A DNA stretch of 64,000 nt from Butyrivibrio sp. Su6 (GCF_900108105.1 NZ_FNUR01000001.1:535945-599944), one strand, 5' to 3'. Numbered from the stretch's first letter, positions 26,027-34,859 are shown. Numbers and translations: made by a program. The notes: a model not told the origin generated them from the letters alone.

Positions 26027-26903
26027 ACCCAACTACCTCCGTCTCACTGATAAATATCTCCTCTAATGATAGAGCGAGCACCTCAAAGAAAACTGGATTG
26101 CCACGTTTGAATGCCGCTTCAATCTCTTCTCTTTCGCCTCTCATAGTAATTGTATGAAGACGCCCCCTCTTTTCATGTAAAAGAATATCTAATCCTTCAA
26201 GAGCATTTTTCTCATCCTCATCAGAACTAAAGACACACTGGACTTTTTGCATGTTAAGCTTCATATCGCTGATATCTTCTGAGAGTATCACTCCGCCCTT
26301 ATGGAGAAGCCCTACGTGATCGCAGATATCCTCAAGCTCCCTTAAGTTATGAGATGCAATCACCGGTGTAAGCCCCCTGTCTTCCATCTCTGCCGCGAAC
26401 AGACTTTTAACTCCCTGTCTGACAACCGGGTCAAGGCCATCAAAGGTCTCATCGCAGAGAAGGTACTTGGTTCCGGCACATATTCCGAGAAGTATTGAGA
26501 TCTGCTTTTTCATTCCCTTTGAAAAAGTGCTGATCTTACGCTTTGTATCAAGTCCAAAACCATTACACATCTTATAAAATCTAAGTTTGTCAAACTTCTC
26601 ATATATTCCCTCATAGTACTCCGCCATATCCTCCGGACTACTGTTAGGTAAAAAATACTGATCATCAGAAATGTAAAAGATATCTTTTTTTACATCTGGA
26701 TTGTCATACACCGGCCTGTTATCTACACATACAATGCCAAGATCCGGCTGTATAACTCCTGCGATTATTCTAAGAATAGTACTCTTTCCTGCCCCATTTG
26801 TTCCTACAAGTCCGAATACTTCGCCGTCCATAATGCTCAGTGAAACACGATTGACAGCTTTGATGTCGTCATAGGATTTATCCAGGTCTAGTAACTCAAT
26901 CAT
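25998..26903 (-). CDS. ABC transporter ATPase, YtrB-like
   Basis: A 301-residue ATPase: Walker A GTNGAGKST (residues 34-42), a degenerate signature FSKGMKKQ, Walker B YLLCDETFDGLDP and the switch His in ASHNLRE. The order GntR, ATPase, ABC-2 membrane protein matches ytrABC-type operons known from Bacillus, which respond to cell-wall antibiotics. Its start overlaps the GntR stop by 4 bases. Confidence 0.92.
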   Translation of the reverse strand: MIELLDLDKSYDDIKAVNRVSLSIMDGEVFGLVGTNGAGKSTILRIIAGVIQPDLGIVCVDNRPVYDNPDVKKDIFYISDDQYFLPNSSPEDMAEYYEGIYEKFDKLRFYKMCNGFGLDTKRKISTFSKGMKKQISILLGICAGTKYLLCDETFDGLDPVVRQGVKSLFAAEMEDRGLTPVIASHNLRELEDICDHVGLLHKGGVILSEDISDMKLNMQKVQCVFSSDEDEKNALEGLDILLHEKRGRLHTITMRGEREEIEAAFKRGNPVFFEVLALSLEEIFISETEVVGYDIRKFILQ

Positions 26904-27301
26904 GTTAATTTTCCTCCGCTTTGCATATTCTCCCCAAGCCTTAGCTTTATTTCCTCTACAAGTTCCTCTAGTGGTATTCCAATTTCTTTTGCCTCTACAA
27001 ATAGATCAACAACCGCTTTTATCAGTTCTTCCTTTTTATTATCTTTAAGTAAGCCGGTGCTGTCTTTTACAAAATTGCCTCTCCCTTTGACAGTATAGAT
27101 AAATCCCTGTCTTTCAAGTTCGGCATAAGCCTTTTGTACAGTGTTAGGATTTGTAGAAAGCTCCATAGACAGACTTCTGACAGATGGCATCTGATCATCC
27201 GGTTGCAATATCCCTTTAAAGATCTGCATCTTGAAATTCTCAACTATCTGCTCGTAGATTGGTCTGCTATCTTGATAATCAATAAGCTTCATTCTCTTCA
27301 C
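26900..27301 (-). CDS. GntR-family regulator, YtrA subfamily
   Basis: A 133-residue protein: an N-terminal winged helix (PIYEQIVENFKMQIFKG, MPSVRSLSMELSTNPNTVQKAYAELERQG, VKGRGNFV) and a short ~45-residue helical tail, the size typical of YtrA-type repressors of ABC operons. It heads the eight-gene operon, and a perfect palindrome lies upstream, so autoregulation is likely. Confidence 0.92.
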   Translation of the reverse strand: MKRMKLIDYQDSRPIYEQIVENFKMQIFKGILQPDDQMPSVRSLSMELSTNPNTVQKAYAELERQGFIYTVKGRGNFVKDSTGLLKDNKKEELIKAVVDLFVEAKEIGIPLEELVEEIKLRLGENMQSGGKLT

Positions 27302-27338
27302 CCATTGTTTAACAATATAGTTTTAGTTGCAAAAAAAT

Positions 27339-27365
27339 AAGTGTACTATGTTTACTAGTACACTT
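27339..27365. promoter_or_regulatory. YtrA-type operator doubling as a terminator hairpin
   Basis: Perfect 10-bp arms AAGTGTACTA and TAGTACACTT, 7 bases apart. GTACTA/TAGTAC half-sites are typical of YtrA-family operators. On the minus strand the second arm is followed by ATTTTTTT, so transcripts from the GIY-YIG gene would see an intrinsic terminator. Confidence 0.7.
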
Positions 27366-27367
27366 GT

Positions 27368-27396
27368 ATTCTATAACTATATATTCGCAATTGCAA
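27368..27396 (-). promoter_or_regulatory. Predicted promoter of the GntR-led operon
   Basis: Minus strand TTGCAA (27391-27396), 17-bp spacer, TAGAAT (27368-27373). The start point would fall inside the operator palindrome. Confidence 0.65.
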
Positions 27397-27399
27397 CAC

Positions 27400-27642
27400 T
27401 TATTTATTTGCCATTTTTTCTTTTTGAGAGTGCGTAAGGCGCTTTAAATGCCACTCTCTGCTCATAGCTTCTTCTTTAGTCTTAAAGGTCTCAAAATAAA
27501 CCAAGACAACAGGTAAGCGGGCTCTTGTATACTTAGCCCCCTTACCTGAATTATGAGTCTTTATTCTTTTTTCAAGATCATTGGTGTATCCGCAGTAAAA
27601 CGATCCATCTGCGCATCTTACCATATATGAGTAATATTCCAT
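27400..27642 (-). CDS. GIY-YIG domain protein (UPF0213-like)
   Basis: An 80-residue single-domain GIY-YIG protein: [18 protein letters not shown] gives the GIY/YIG-equivalent strands, then a conserved Arg/His region ([22 protein letters not shown]) and [22 protein letters not shown] with the Glu. This compact family is common in bacteria and of unclear role, possibly nucleic-acid cleavage. It follows directly on the stop of the small leader-peptide gene (TAAATG), so translation is coupled. Confidence 0.88.
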   Translation of the reverse strand: MEYYSYMVRCADGSFYCGYTNDLEKRIKTHNSGKGAKYTRARLPVVLVYFETFKTKEEAMSREWHLKRLTHSQKEKMANK

Positions 27643-27879
27643 TTATGCCTTTTTTGTTGCAAGGAATGTTGATGCATCAGGCGAATACCCTGCAAGCTCC
27701 CATTCATCATAGAGTTCAGCCATCTTCATGCCTGAAAAACCACTAGCCTCCATCTTTAATGCCGACCAGGCATCATCGAACTCTTTTCTTCTTGCCCTGA
27801 ATTCTGAAGAATTTGCGCCTGCGCCGCCGTTTACATTTTCAAGCACTCTATCATTTATCATATTTCTTTTATCTGCCAT
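27643..27879 (-). CDS. Small protein with a double-glycine leader motif
   Basis: A 78-residue protein with a GAGGAGG ribosome site. The N-terminus reads NDRVLENVNGG, with Gly18-Gly19 in the position and context of double-glycine (bacteriocin-type) leaders cut by C39-peptidase ABC exporters. The mature part would be ~59 residues, rich in Ala/Glu/Ser, with no Cys and hence no lanthionine or disulfide. No modifying enzyme or C39 exporter is adjacent. It may equally be a cytoplasmic protein with a chance GG motif. Confidence 0.7.
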   Translation of the reverse strand: MADKRNMINDRVLENVNGGAGANSSEFRARRKEFDDAWSALKMEASGFSGMKMAELYDEWELAGYSPDASTFLATKKA

Positions 27880-27949
27880 TGTGGTTCCTCCTCATAATAA
27901 TATCCTAATTAATTATACACTTATTTATACGAGCAAAAATATATTATGG

Positions 27950-27995
27950 CAAAAAAATACTGCCAAGGCATATTATTCATGCTCCCTGGCAGTAT
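27950..27995 (-). terminator. Terminator of the amino acid permease gene
   Basis: Minus-strand stem ATACTGCCAGG / CCTTGGCAGTAT with an AT-rich loop, followed by a seven-base T run, 12 bases after the permease stop. Confidence 0.85.
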
Positions 27996-28007
27996 CTATT
28001 TTTTTAA

Positions 28008-29450
28008 TTATGCAGCTGTATTTGCTGCTGTATTTTTGTTTTCTTTCTTGGCAATTATAGGAAGAATCACTCCAAGAGCTGTAAGTACAAGTGGTGTAAT
28101 AACGTTAAGTGCAAATGTAAACGGATCTGCATCATACATTCCAAGTATGCAGCTTGCTGCTGTTACTCCAAAGCACCATATTCCAAAGAACAGAGCTACA
28201 CCCTGATTCTTAACAAATCTATATTCAGGCTTAAACTTATCTCCAGCCTTTCTAAGAGCGATATATGCCCAGAATACCCAAAGATAACGAAGTGGCATGC
28301 ACACTGAATTAAGCTTTGTAAGCTGCTTAAGAACCACAGCTGCACCAGGAACAAATGACTGGATAAGAATAATAGCTCCTGACAATAAAGCTACAAGCTT
28401 AATACCATTTACATAAGCGCCAGCATCATTCTTCTTAAGAAGCTTTGAAGGAATGAACTCTCTTGCATCCTCATTGTCAAGAAGCATACGAAGAGGTGCA
28501 TCAATACTGATAACAAGAGTTGAAAGCTGACCGATTGCATTGCAAATAGCATAAATGATAAGAAGTGTATCACCAATGTGATAGTAATTACCAAGTTTCT
28601 GGAATGCCCAGTAACTTCCGTTTGAGTTATATGCATTAAAGCTGTCTGATGTTGCATTGATCTCTGCAGGATCAAACATCATACCCATTGCCACAGTTCC
28701 AAGCATTGCACAGACAACAACCATTCCTGCAAGAGTTATCATAGCTCTTGGGAAGCCCTTACTTGGGTTATCAATCTTATTAACATAAGGAGAAATCTTC
28801 TCGCAACCACCTACAGCAAATACAAGGATTGAAAGTGATGTAAAATACTTGACATTAAACTGAGGAATAAGGCTCTTAATACTAAGGTCAAGTGATACAA
28901 AACCGCCCTGTGGATTGATAGCAGGTGCAGCGAACATCATTATGATGTAAAGAATAGACATTACAAACATACTTGTTCCTGCAAGAGTTGCAAGCTTTTT
29001 AAGAGGGTTAAGTCCTCTTGAAGCCACGTAACAGAAAATCAAAAGAATAGCCAGTGTAACAAGCTGAACAGCAAATGTTGGAAATGAATCATATTTCTCA
29101 CCATTTCTGTAAACAGCCCAGCTAAGCGCCTTAAGTCCACCTGAAGACTTAGAAGCAATATAAGTAATATGGCAAGCCCAATAAGTCCAGCCTGCATAAT
29201 AAGCTACCTTAGGGCCTGTTGTGCTAAGTACCCATGAGCTTACGCCGCCGCCTGATGTTTTGAAGGCAGAACCAAGCTCACCAACCATAAGTGCATATGG
29301 CACAAAGTAAAGTGCAAACATAAGCACCCAACTGAACATTACCTGTGTTCCGTTAAAATAAAGAAAACCATTTAATACATTTCCAAAACCCCATACGGTT
29401 GAAAATGCCATGAACGCTAACGTGGTCCATTTCATACGTTTTGAATCCAT
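28008..29450 (-). CDS. APC-superfamily amino acid permease
   Basis: A 480-residue integral membrane protein with about 12 hydrophobic segments. The N-terminal FMAFSTVWGFGNVLNGF is the glycine-containing TM1 break typical of APC transporters, followed by GELGSAFKTSGGGVSSWV in TM2. The overall shape recalls glutamate/GABA antiporter-type members. The substrate cannot be told from sequence alone. It is divergent from the ABC-F gene, with a 196-base AT-rich spacer holding both promoters. Confidence 0.85.
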   Translation of the reverse strand: MDSKRMKWTTLAFMAFSTVWGFGNVLNGFLYFNGTQVMFSWVLMFALYFVPYALMVGELGSAFKTSGGGVSSWVLSTTGPKVAYYAGWTYWACHITYIASKSSGGLKALSWAVYRNGEKYDSFPTFAVQLVTLAILLIFCYVASRGLNPLKKLATLAGTSMFVMSILYIIMMFAAPAINPQGGFVSLDLSIKSLIPQFNVKYFTSLSILVFAVGGCEKISPYVNKIDNPSKGFPRAMITLAGMVVVCAMLGTVAMGMMFDPAEINATSDSFNAYNSNGSYWAFQKLGNYYHIGDTLLIIYAICNAIGQLSTLVISIDAPLRMLLDNEDAREFIPSKLLKKNDAGAYVNGIKLVALLSGAIILIQSFVPGAAVVLKQLTKLNSVCMPLRYLWVFWAYIALRKAGDKFKPEYRFVKNQGVALFFGIWCFGVTAASCILGMYDADPFTFALNVITPLVLTALGVILPIIAKKENKNTAANTAA

Positions 29451-29646
29451 TTTGAAAAACCTCCATAATATCTTTACAGCAAGGTTTATATTTTACTACA
29501 TTAAATTCCAAAAGTCACTAATAAATTTTTACGAAAATTTAATAAATAGTAAAAAGCAAAAGACAACAGCATGTTTTTCAATTATAATGTAAAAGATTGC
29601 GCTTAGATAACAATAGGTAAAAGTTTATTATAGAGAGGATATTTTT

Positions 29647-31206
29647 ATGAGTATTTTAAATGTTGAGCATCTTACCCACGGCTTTGGTGACAGGGCTATC
29701 TTTGATGATGTTTCTTTCAGACTTCTCAAAGGAGAACACATCGGTCTTGTAGGCGCTAACGGCGAGGGAAAATCAACTTTCATGAACATAATAATAGGTA
29801 AACTCATGCCGGATGCAGGTACAATTGAATGGGCAAAAAATGTTAAAGTCGGTTATCTTGATCAGCACGCTGTTCTTAAAGAAGGCATGACTATAAGGGA
29901 TGTCCTTGCTTCTGCCTATGAACCATTATATGACATGGAAAAAAGAATGAATGAGATCTGCGACGCTATGGGGGAAGCAGATGAAAAGCAGCTTGAAGAA
30001 TATATGGAAGAACTTGGAACGATCCAGGACCTTTTGACCAATCACGACTTCTATCTCATCGATTCAAAAATTGAAGAAGTTTCAAGAGCACTTGGATTCC
30101 TTGAACTTGGTCTGGACAGAGATGTTACAGAGCTTTCAGGTGGTCAGCGTACTAAGATTCTCCTCGGAAAACTTCTTTTGGAAAAACCTGATATCCTGCT
30201 TTTAGACGAGCCTACCAACTATCTTGATGCTGAGCATATTGTATGGCTCACCAGATACCTTCAGGAATATGAAAACGCTTTTATTCTCATATCTCATGAC
30301 GTTCCATTCCTAAACAACGTAGTCAATATCATCTACCATATGGATGGTCAGACTCACAGCCTCGACAGATACGTAGGCGATTACGACAAATTCATGGAAG
30401 TCTATGAAGCTAAAAAAGCTCAAAGAGAGGCAGCCTACAACCGTCAGCAGCAGGAAATCGCAGAACTCAAGGATTTCGTTGCAAGAAACAAAGCCCGCGT
30501 AGCCACAAGAAATATGGCAATGGCCCGTCAAAAGAAACTTGATAATATGGATATCATAGAGAAAATACAGGAAAAGCCAAAGCCTGAGTTTTTCTTTAAA
30601 ACTGCCAAAACTCCAAGTAAATTCCTGTTTGAGCTAAATGATCTTGTCATTGGCTATGATACTCCTCTTTCAAAACCTTTAACTCTTGCTATTGAGAGAA
30701 ATACATTTGTAGTTCTTACAGGCGCAAACGGTATCGGAAAAAGTACTCTTCTAAAGAGCATTCTGGGCATCATTCCTCCAATATCAGGAAAGGTTACAAG
30801 AGGCGAAAACGTTGCTATAGGATATTTTGAACAGGAAATGTCTCCAAATATTGAAACAACCTGTATGGAAGAAATATGGAACGAATTCCCAGGATTCTCA
30901 CAGTACGAAGTCCGTTCTGCGCTTGCAAAATGCGGTCTTACCACCAAACATATCGAAAGTAAGTGTAAAGTCCTTTCAGGTGGTGAGCAGGCCAAGGTTC
31001 GACTCTGCAAGCTTATGAACAGAGAATCTAACCTTCTGGTACTTGACGAGCCAACTAACCATCTTGACGTAGATGCAAAAGACGAGCTACACAGAGCACT
31101 CAAAGAATATAAAGGTACAGTTCTTATGGTTTGTCATGAGCCTGATTTCTATTCAGACCTTGCTACCACAGTAATTGATTGCTCAAAATGGACAACAAGA
31201 ATCTGA
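29647..31206 (+). CDS. ABC-F ATPase (ribosome-associated, YkpA/YbiT-like)
   Basis: A 519-residue soluble protein with two ABC domains. Domain 1: Walker A GANGEGKST, LSGGQ, LLLDEPTNYLD. Domain 2: GANGIGKST, LSGGEQ, LVLDEPTNHLD. A charged linker (~255-310) between them matches the P-site tRNA interaction motif. It lacks membrane segments, so a role in translation rather than transport is expected. GAGAGGAT precedes the ATG. Confidence 0.93.
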   Translation: MSILNVEHLTHGFGDRAIFDDVSFRLLKGEHIGLVGANGEGKSTFMNIIIGKLMPDAGTIEWAKNVKVGYLDQHAVLKEGMTIRDVLASAYEPLYDMEKRMNEICDAMGEADEKQLEEYMEELGTIQDLLTNHDFYLIDSKIEEVSRALGFLELGLDRDVTELSGGQRTKILLGKLLLEKPDILLLDEPTNYLDAEHIVWLTRYLQEYENAFILISHDVPFLNNVVNIIYHMDGQTHSLDRYVGDYDKFMEVYEAKKAQREAAYNRQQQEIAELKDFVARNKARVATRNMAMARQKKLDNMDIIEKIQEKPKPEFFFKTAKTPSKFLFELNDLVIGYDTPLSKPLTLAIERNTFVVLTGANGIGKSTLLKSILGIIPPISGKVTRGENVAIGYFEQEMSPNIETTCMEEIWNEFPGFSQYEVRSALAKCGLTTKHIESKCKVLSGGEQAKVRLCKLMNRESNLLVLDEPTNHLDVDAKDELHRALKEYKGTVLMVCHEPDFYSDLATTVIDCSKWTTRI

Positions 31207-31217
31207 TATAATTTCAT

Positions 31218-31248
31218 AAAAAAAACGCCTCATTGCGAGGCGTTTTTT
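31218..31248. terminator. Bidirectional terminator between the ABC-F gene and uxaB
   Basis: Stem AAAAAACGCCTC / GAGGCGTTTTTT with loop ATTGC, serving both convergent genes. Confidence 0.92.
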
Positions 31249-31256
31249 ATTATGCA

Positions 31257-32756
31257 TTAAAGGCAGCTAGCGTATGCTTTCTCTGCGCCTTCTGTATGGA
31301 TCTTCTTAAGGTCTGCAACAACAGCATCTGTAAGACCATCGATCTTGTTAAGATCCTGATCCCACATTCTCTCGTTAGAAAGAACAGCCTTTACAAGATC
31401 TTCTTCTGAATCATTTCTGTGATCATAGAAGAACTCAAGTGCCCATCTGTCATCACTTACTGTGTATGTATTGCCTGCAGGTCTCTTACATACAAGTCCT
31501 GCGTCTGTAAGTTCCTGTACATCGTTTGAATAGAATGCGATGTAAGCTGCAAGTGACATTGTAAGGCAAACAGGAAGCTTGCCATTCTTCTCTATATACT
31601 GAAGGAATGATGGCATATTTCTTGCTTTCCACTTGCTTGTTGAATTAAGTGAAATTGACATAAGCTCATGGTTAACAAATGGATTGTTGAATCTATCCTT
31701 AACAGCAGCTGCAAACTGATTAAGATCATTTTCATCAAGGTGATCAACAAGTGTAGGAATAACCTCTTCATTGAGCATCTTATTCATGAAACCTGAAACA
31801 TTGTCATTGTGCATGCAGTCGCGAACAATATCAAATCCTGCAAGATAAGCGCCAAGAACAAATCCTGTGTGAGCGCCGTTCAGAATACGAACCTTTCTGT
31901 GCTTGTATGGCATAACATCAGGTACTACGTGAACGTTTACTCCAGCCTTCTTGAATGGAAGTCTGTCCTCAAGTCCCTCTGGTCCTTCAATGATCCAAAC
32001 ACCGAAGATCTCACCTACATCAATAAGTTCATCATGGTATCCGTTCTCTTCCTCAAGCTTTTCTACTTCCTTAGGATCACGGATTCTTCCCGGAACGATT
32101 CTGTCTACAAGTGTTGAGCAGAAAATATTGTCATTGTTTACCCAAGTCTTGAACTCTTCTTCAAGGTTCCACTGGTCAATGTACTGGTTAACGCACTTTA
32201 AGAGCTCTTTACCGTTGTTATCGATAAGCTCACATGAAAGAACAACTACGCCCTTCTTACCAGCCTTAAATCTTGTGTAAAGAACCTGTGTAAGCTTTCC
32301 AGGGAAGCTGTTTGCAGGAACATCCTCAAATTTGCATGAAGGATCATATGCAATACCTGCTTCTGTTGTGTTAGATGCAATGATGTCAAGGTCATCACTT
32401 GCTGCGATTTCCATCATTCTGTCAAAATCAGCCTTATCATATGGGTTAAGGCATGAATCTACAGCTGAGATAACTCTCTTTGCATCTACCTTCTGTCCGT
32501 TCTCGCTTCCACGAAGGTAAAGTGTATAAAGACCTTCCTGCTTGTTGACAAGCTCTGTAAGTCCCTGTGCAATTGGCTGTACAAGAGCTACCTTGCCGTT
32601 AAAGCCAGCCTTTTCATTGCTGATGTCAAAGAAATAATCAACGAATGCTCTGAGGAAGTTTCCTTCACCGAACTGGAGCACCTTTACAGGCGCATCCTTA
32701 AGAACGTAACCTGTGTAGCCCGATTTTTCAAGTACATCATAGTTTAATAATTCCAT
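31257..32756 (-). CDS. uxaB: Tagaturonate reductase (altronate oxidoreductase)
   Basis: A 499-residue NAD-dependent dehydrogenase of the mannitol dehydrogenase superfamily, reducing tagaturonate to altronate. It starts MELLNYDVLEKSGYTGYVLK, with the nucleotide-binding region VKVLQFGEGNFLRAFVDYF, then VDRIVPGRI and KVRILNGAHTGF containing the catalytic-type Lys/Asn/His. The reading frame is open 51 codons further, but that stretch is AT-rich spacer; AGGAGG nine bases ahead of 32756 fixes the start. It is about 20 kb from uxaC and uxaA but carries two of the same operators. Confidence 0.94.
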   Translation of the reverse strand: MELLNYDVLEKSGYTGYVLKDAPVKVLQFGEGNFLRAFVDYFFDISNEKAGFNGKVALVQPIAQGLTELVNKQEGLYTLYLRGSENGQKVDAKRVISAVDSCLNPYDKADFDRMMEIAASDDLDIIASNTTEAGIAYDPSCKFEDVPANSFPGKLTQVLYTRFKAGKKGVVVLSCELIDNNGKELLKCVNQYIDQWNLEEEFKTWVNNDNIFCSTLVDRIVPGRIRDPKEVEKLEEENGYHDELIDVGEIFGVWIIEGPEGLEDRLPFKKAGVNVHVVPDVMPYKHRKVRILNGAHTGFVLGAYLAGFDIVRDCMHNDNVSGFMNKMLNEEVIPTLVDHLDENDLNQFAAAVKDRFNNPFVNHELMSISLNSTSKWKARNMPSFLQYIEKNGKLPVCLTMSLAAYIAFYSNDVQELTDAGLVCKRPAGNTYTVSDDRWALEFFYDHRNDSEEDLVKAVLSNERMWDQDLNKIDGLTDAVVADLKKIHTEGAEKAYASCL

Positions 32757-32775
32757 TACCCATATCCTCCTAAAA

Positions 32776-32789
32776 TGTAAGCTCTTACA
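32776..32789. promoter_or_regulatory. uxaB operator, leader site
   Basis: TGTAAGCTCTTACA, symmetric except at the two central bases, lying just upstream of the uxaB ribosome site. Confidence 0.7.
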
Positions 32790-32820
32790 TTTGTTCTCAA
32801 AATGAATTTTTACACTTATT

Positions 32821-32850
32821 GTTATACCACAGGAATGTAAGCGTTTACAA
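32821..32850 (-). promoter_or_regulatory. Predicted uxaB promoter with overlapping operator
   Basis: Minus strand TTGTAA, 18-bp spacer, TATAAC. The operator TGTAAGCGTTTACA (32836-32849) covers the -35 box. Its centre is 60 bp from the leader operator. Confidence 0.7.
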
Positions 32851-32893
32851 TACCTATTTTTTCTTTTTATTTTTATTTTAAAGTTTAATATAT

Positions 32894-32922
32894 TTGTAGG
32901 GCTCAGCAATTTAGTGTAAAAT
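32894..32922 (+). promoter_or_regulatory. Predicted promoter of rqcH
   Basis: TTGTAG, 17-bp spacer, TAAAAT, 45 bases ahead of the coding start. Confidence 0.55.
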
Positions 32923-32967
32923 CTTATCCAAGACTTAGAGCAAAATATTTAGCGAGGTTTTACAAAA

Positions 32968-34752
32968 ATGGCATTTGACGGAATTACTATTGCAAATTTA
33001 ACAAAAGATTTTAACGATTACCTGCTTGGTGGTCGTATCTATAAAATAGCTCAGACAGAAAGCGATGAGCTATTTATTACTGTGAAGCTGTCCTATGAAA
33101 ATGCGGACAAATATGGCATAAAACAAAAAAGACTGGTATTATCTTCGGACGCTTCTCTTCCACTTGCTTACATGACAGATGACAATAAGAACTCACCAAT
33201 GACAGCTCCTAATTTCTGCATGCTTCTTAGAAAACATATCCAGAACGGACGCATTGTATCAGTAACTCAGCCCGGCGGCCTTGAGAGAGTCATCCGTTTT
33301 GAAGTAGAGCACCTGGATGAAATGGGTGATCTAAGACACAAAGTTCTTCTGATTGAAATCATGGGAAAATATTCAAATATTATTTTTACCGATGAAAACA
33401 ACGTGATAATTGATTCAATCAAGCACATTCCAGCATCTGTAAGCTCTGTAAGAGAGGTTCTTCCGGGAAGAGAATACTTTGTACCTTCACAGGAAAAAAT
33501 AAATCCTCTTACTACTACGGCTGATGAATTTTCCAGTGCTGTCTTAAGCAAAGGAATGCCTATTTTTAAGGCTATCTATTCCAGCTATACAGGTCTTTCA
33601 CCAATTATTTCTCAAGAAATCTGTTACAGAGCAAGGATTGACGCCGACAAATCGGCTATAGCCCTTGATGCAGGTGAAGGAGCCAAGGTTTACAGAGCTT
33701 TTGATGATGTTATGGAGCTTGTAAGAACAGGAGCGTTTACTCCTTCCATAGTCTATAGTGGCGACGTGCCAAAAGAATACGCTTCTATTCCGTTGACAAT
33801 CTATGAAGCCGAAGACTCTTCATATAGGACTATTCCTACTTCAGATATATCTGCACTTATCGAGCAATACTATGCAGAAAAAAATGTCTATACCAGAATC
33901 AGACAAAAATCTGTCGACCTCAGGAAAATAGTTCAGACTGCTCTTGAAAGGAATGTCAAAAAACTTGACCTTCAGACAAAGCAGCTTAAAGACAGCGAGA
34001 AAAAGGACAAATACAGGATCTACGGTGAGCTTTTGACCGTGTATGGATATAGTGCAGAGCCTGGTGCTAAAAGCATTACAGTAAATGACTATAACACCGG
34101 TGAAGACGTAACTATTACTCTCGATCCTACTCTTACTCCAAGCCAGAATGCCAAAAAGTATTTTGATAAATATACCAAGTTAAAGCGCACAGCTGAAGCC
34201 ATGGACGAACAGATAAAAGAAGTTTCTGAGGCGGTTGAACAGCTTGAATCAATAGAAAGTGCGTTGGAAATAGCTCAAAACGAGGCAGACCTTGCTCAGA
34301 TAAGAAAAGAGCTGGTAGACAGTGGTTATATAAAGTCTCACACCACATCAAAAAATGGCCGAAAAGAAAAGATAACAAGCAAGCCCTTTCACTATATCAG
34401 CAGCGATGGTTTTGATATTTTTGTTGGAAAAAACAACTATCAAAATGATGAACTCACCTTTAAGACGGCAAATGGTGGCGACTGGTGGTTTCATGCAAAA
34501 AAAATAGCAGGTTCGCACGTTGTTCTGATCACAGGTGGAAAAGAAGTTCCTGACAGAGCCTTTGAAGAAGCTGCCGCGCTTGCCGCATTCTATTCCAAGG
34601 GCAAGAATCAGGAAAAAGTAGAAATAGATTATTTAAAGCGAAAGGATGTCAAAAAGCCCGGCGGTGCAAAGCCCGGATTTGTTGTATATTACACCAATTA
34701 TTCCATGGCAATCGCTCCTGACATCTCAAATCTCAAACTAATTAGTGAATAA
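32968..34752 (+). CDS. rqcH: RqcH / NFACT-family ribosome quality-control protein
   Basis: A 594-residue protein, formerly annotated fibronectin-binding. The NFACT-N domain begins AFDGITIANLTKDFNDYLLGGRIYKIAQTE, a coiled coil lies around 290-440, and the NFACT-R domain ends with GGDWWFHAKKIAGSHVVLIT. RqcH binds split 50S subunits with peptidyl-tRNA and adds alanine tails that mark stalled proteins for decay (family knowledge). Divergent from uxaB, with its own promoter. GAGGT lies ahead of the ATG. Confidence 0.93.
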   Translation: MAFDGITIANLTKDFNDYLLGGRIYKIAQTESDELFITVKLSYENADKYGIKQKRLVLSSDASLPLAYMTDDNKNSPMTAPNFCMLLRKHIQNGRIVSVTQPGGLERVIRFEVEHLDEMGDLRHKVLLIEIMGKYSNIIFTDENNVIIDSIKHIPASVSSVREVLPGREYFVPSQEKINPLTTTADEFSSAVLSKGMPIFKAIYSSYTGLSPIISQEICYRARIDADKSAIALDAGEGAKVYRAFDDVMELVRTGAFTPSIVYSGDVPKEYASIPLTIYEAEDSSYRTIPTSDISALIEQYYAEKNVYTRIRQKSVDLRKIVQTALERNVKKLDLQTKQLKDSEKKDKYRIYGELLTVYGYSAEPGAKSITVNDYNTGEDVTITLDPTLTPSQNAKKYFDKYTKLKRTAEAMDEQIKEVSEAVEQLESIESALEIAQNEADLAQIRKELVDSGYIKSHTTSKNGRKEKITSKPFHYISSDGFDIFVGKNNYQNDELTFKTANGGDWWFHAKKIAGSHVVLITGGKEVPDRAFEEAAALAAFYSKGKNQEKVEIDYLKRKDVKKPGGAKPGFVVYYTNYSMAIAPDISNLKLISE

Positions 34753-34763
34753 TTGTTAAAATC

Positions 34764-34808
34764 AAAAAATCCCATGAAATAGGCAAATGTCTATCCCATG
34801 GGATTTTT
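34764..34808. terminator. Bidirectional terminator after rqcH
   Basis: Arms AAAAAATCCCATG and CATGGGATTTTT with a short inner stem (ATAG / CTAT). It suits rqcH and the convergent secreted-protein gene. Confidence 0.85.
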
Positions 34809-34859
34809 ATAATGCATTCTCAGCCAATACCTAAAGTAAGGCTATATCAACTTCAATTA

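Noticed and set aside
30654..31103. 149-codon minus-strand frame
   Set aside because: Antisense to the second ATPase domain of the ABC-F gene; a codon-bias shadow.
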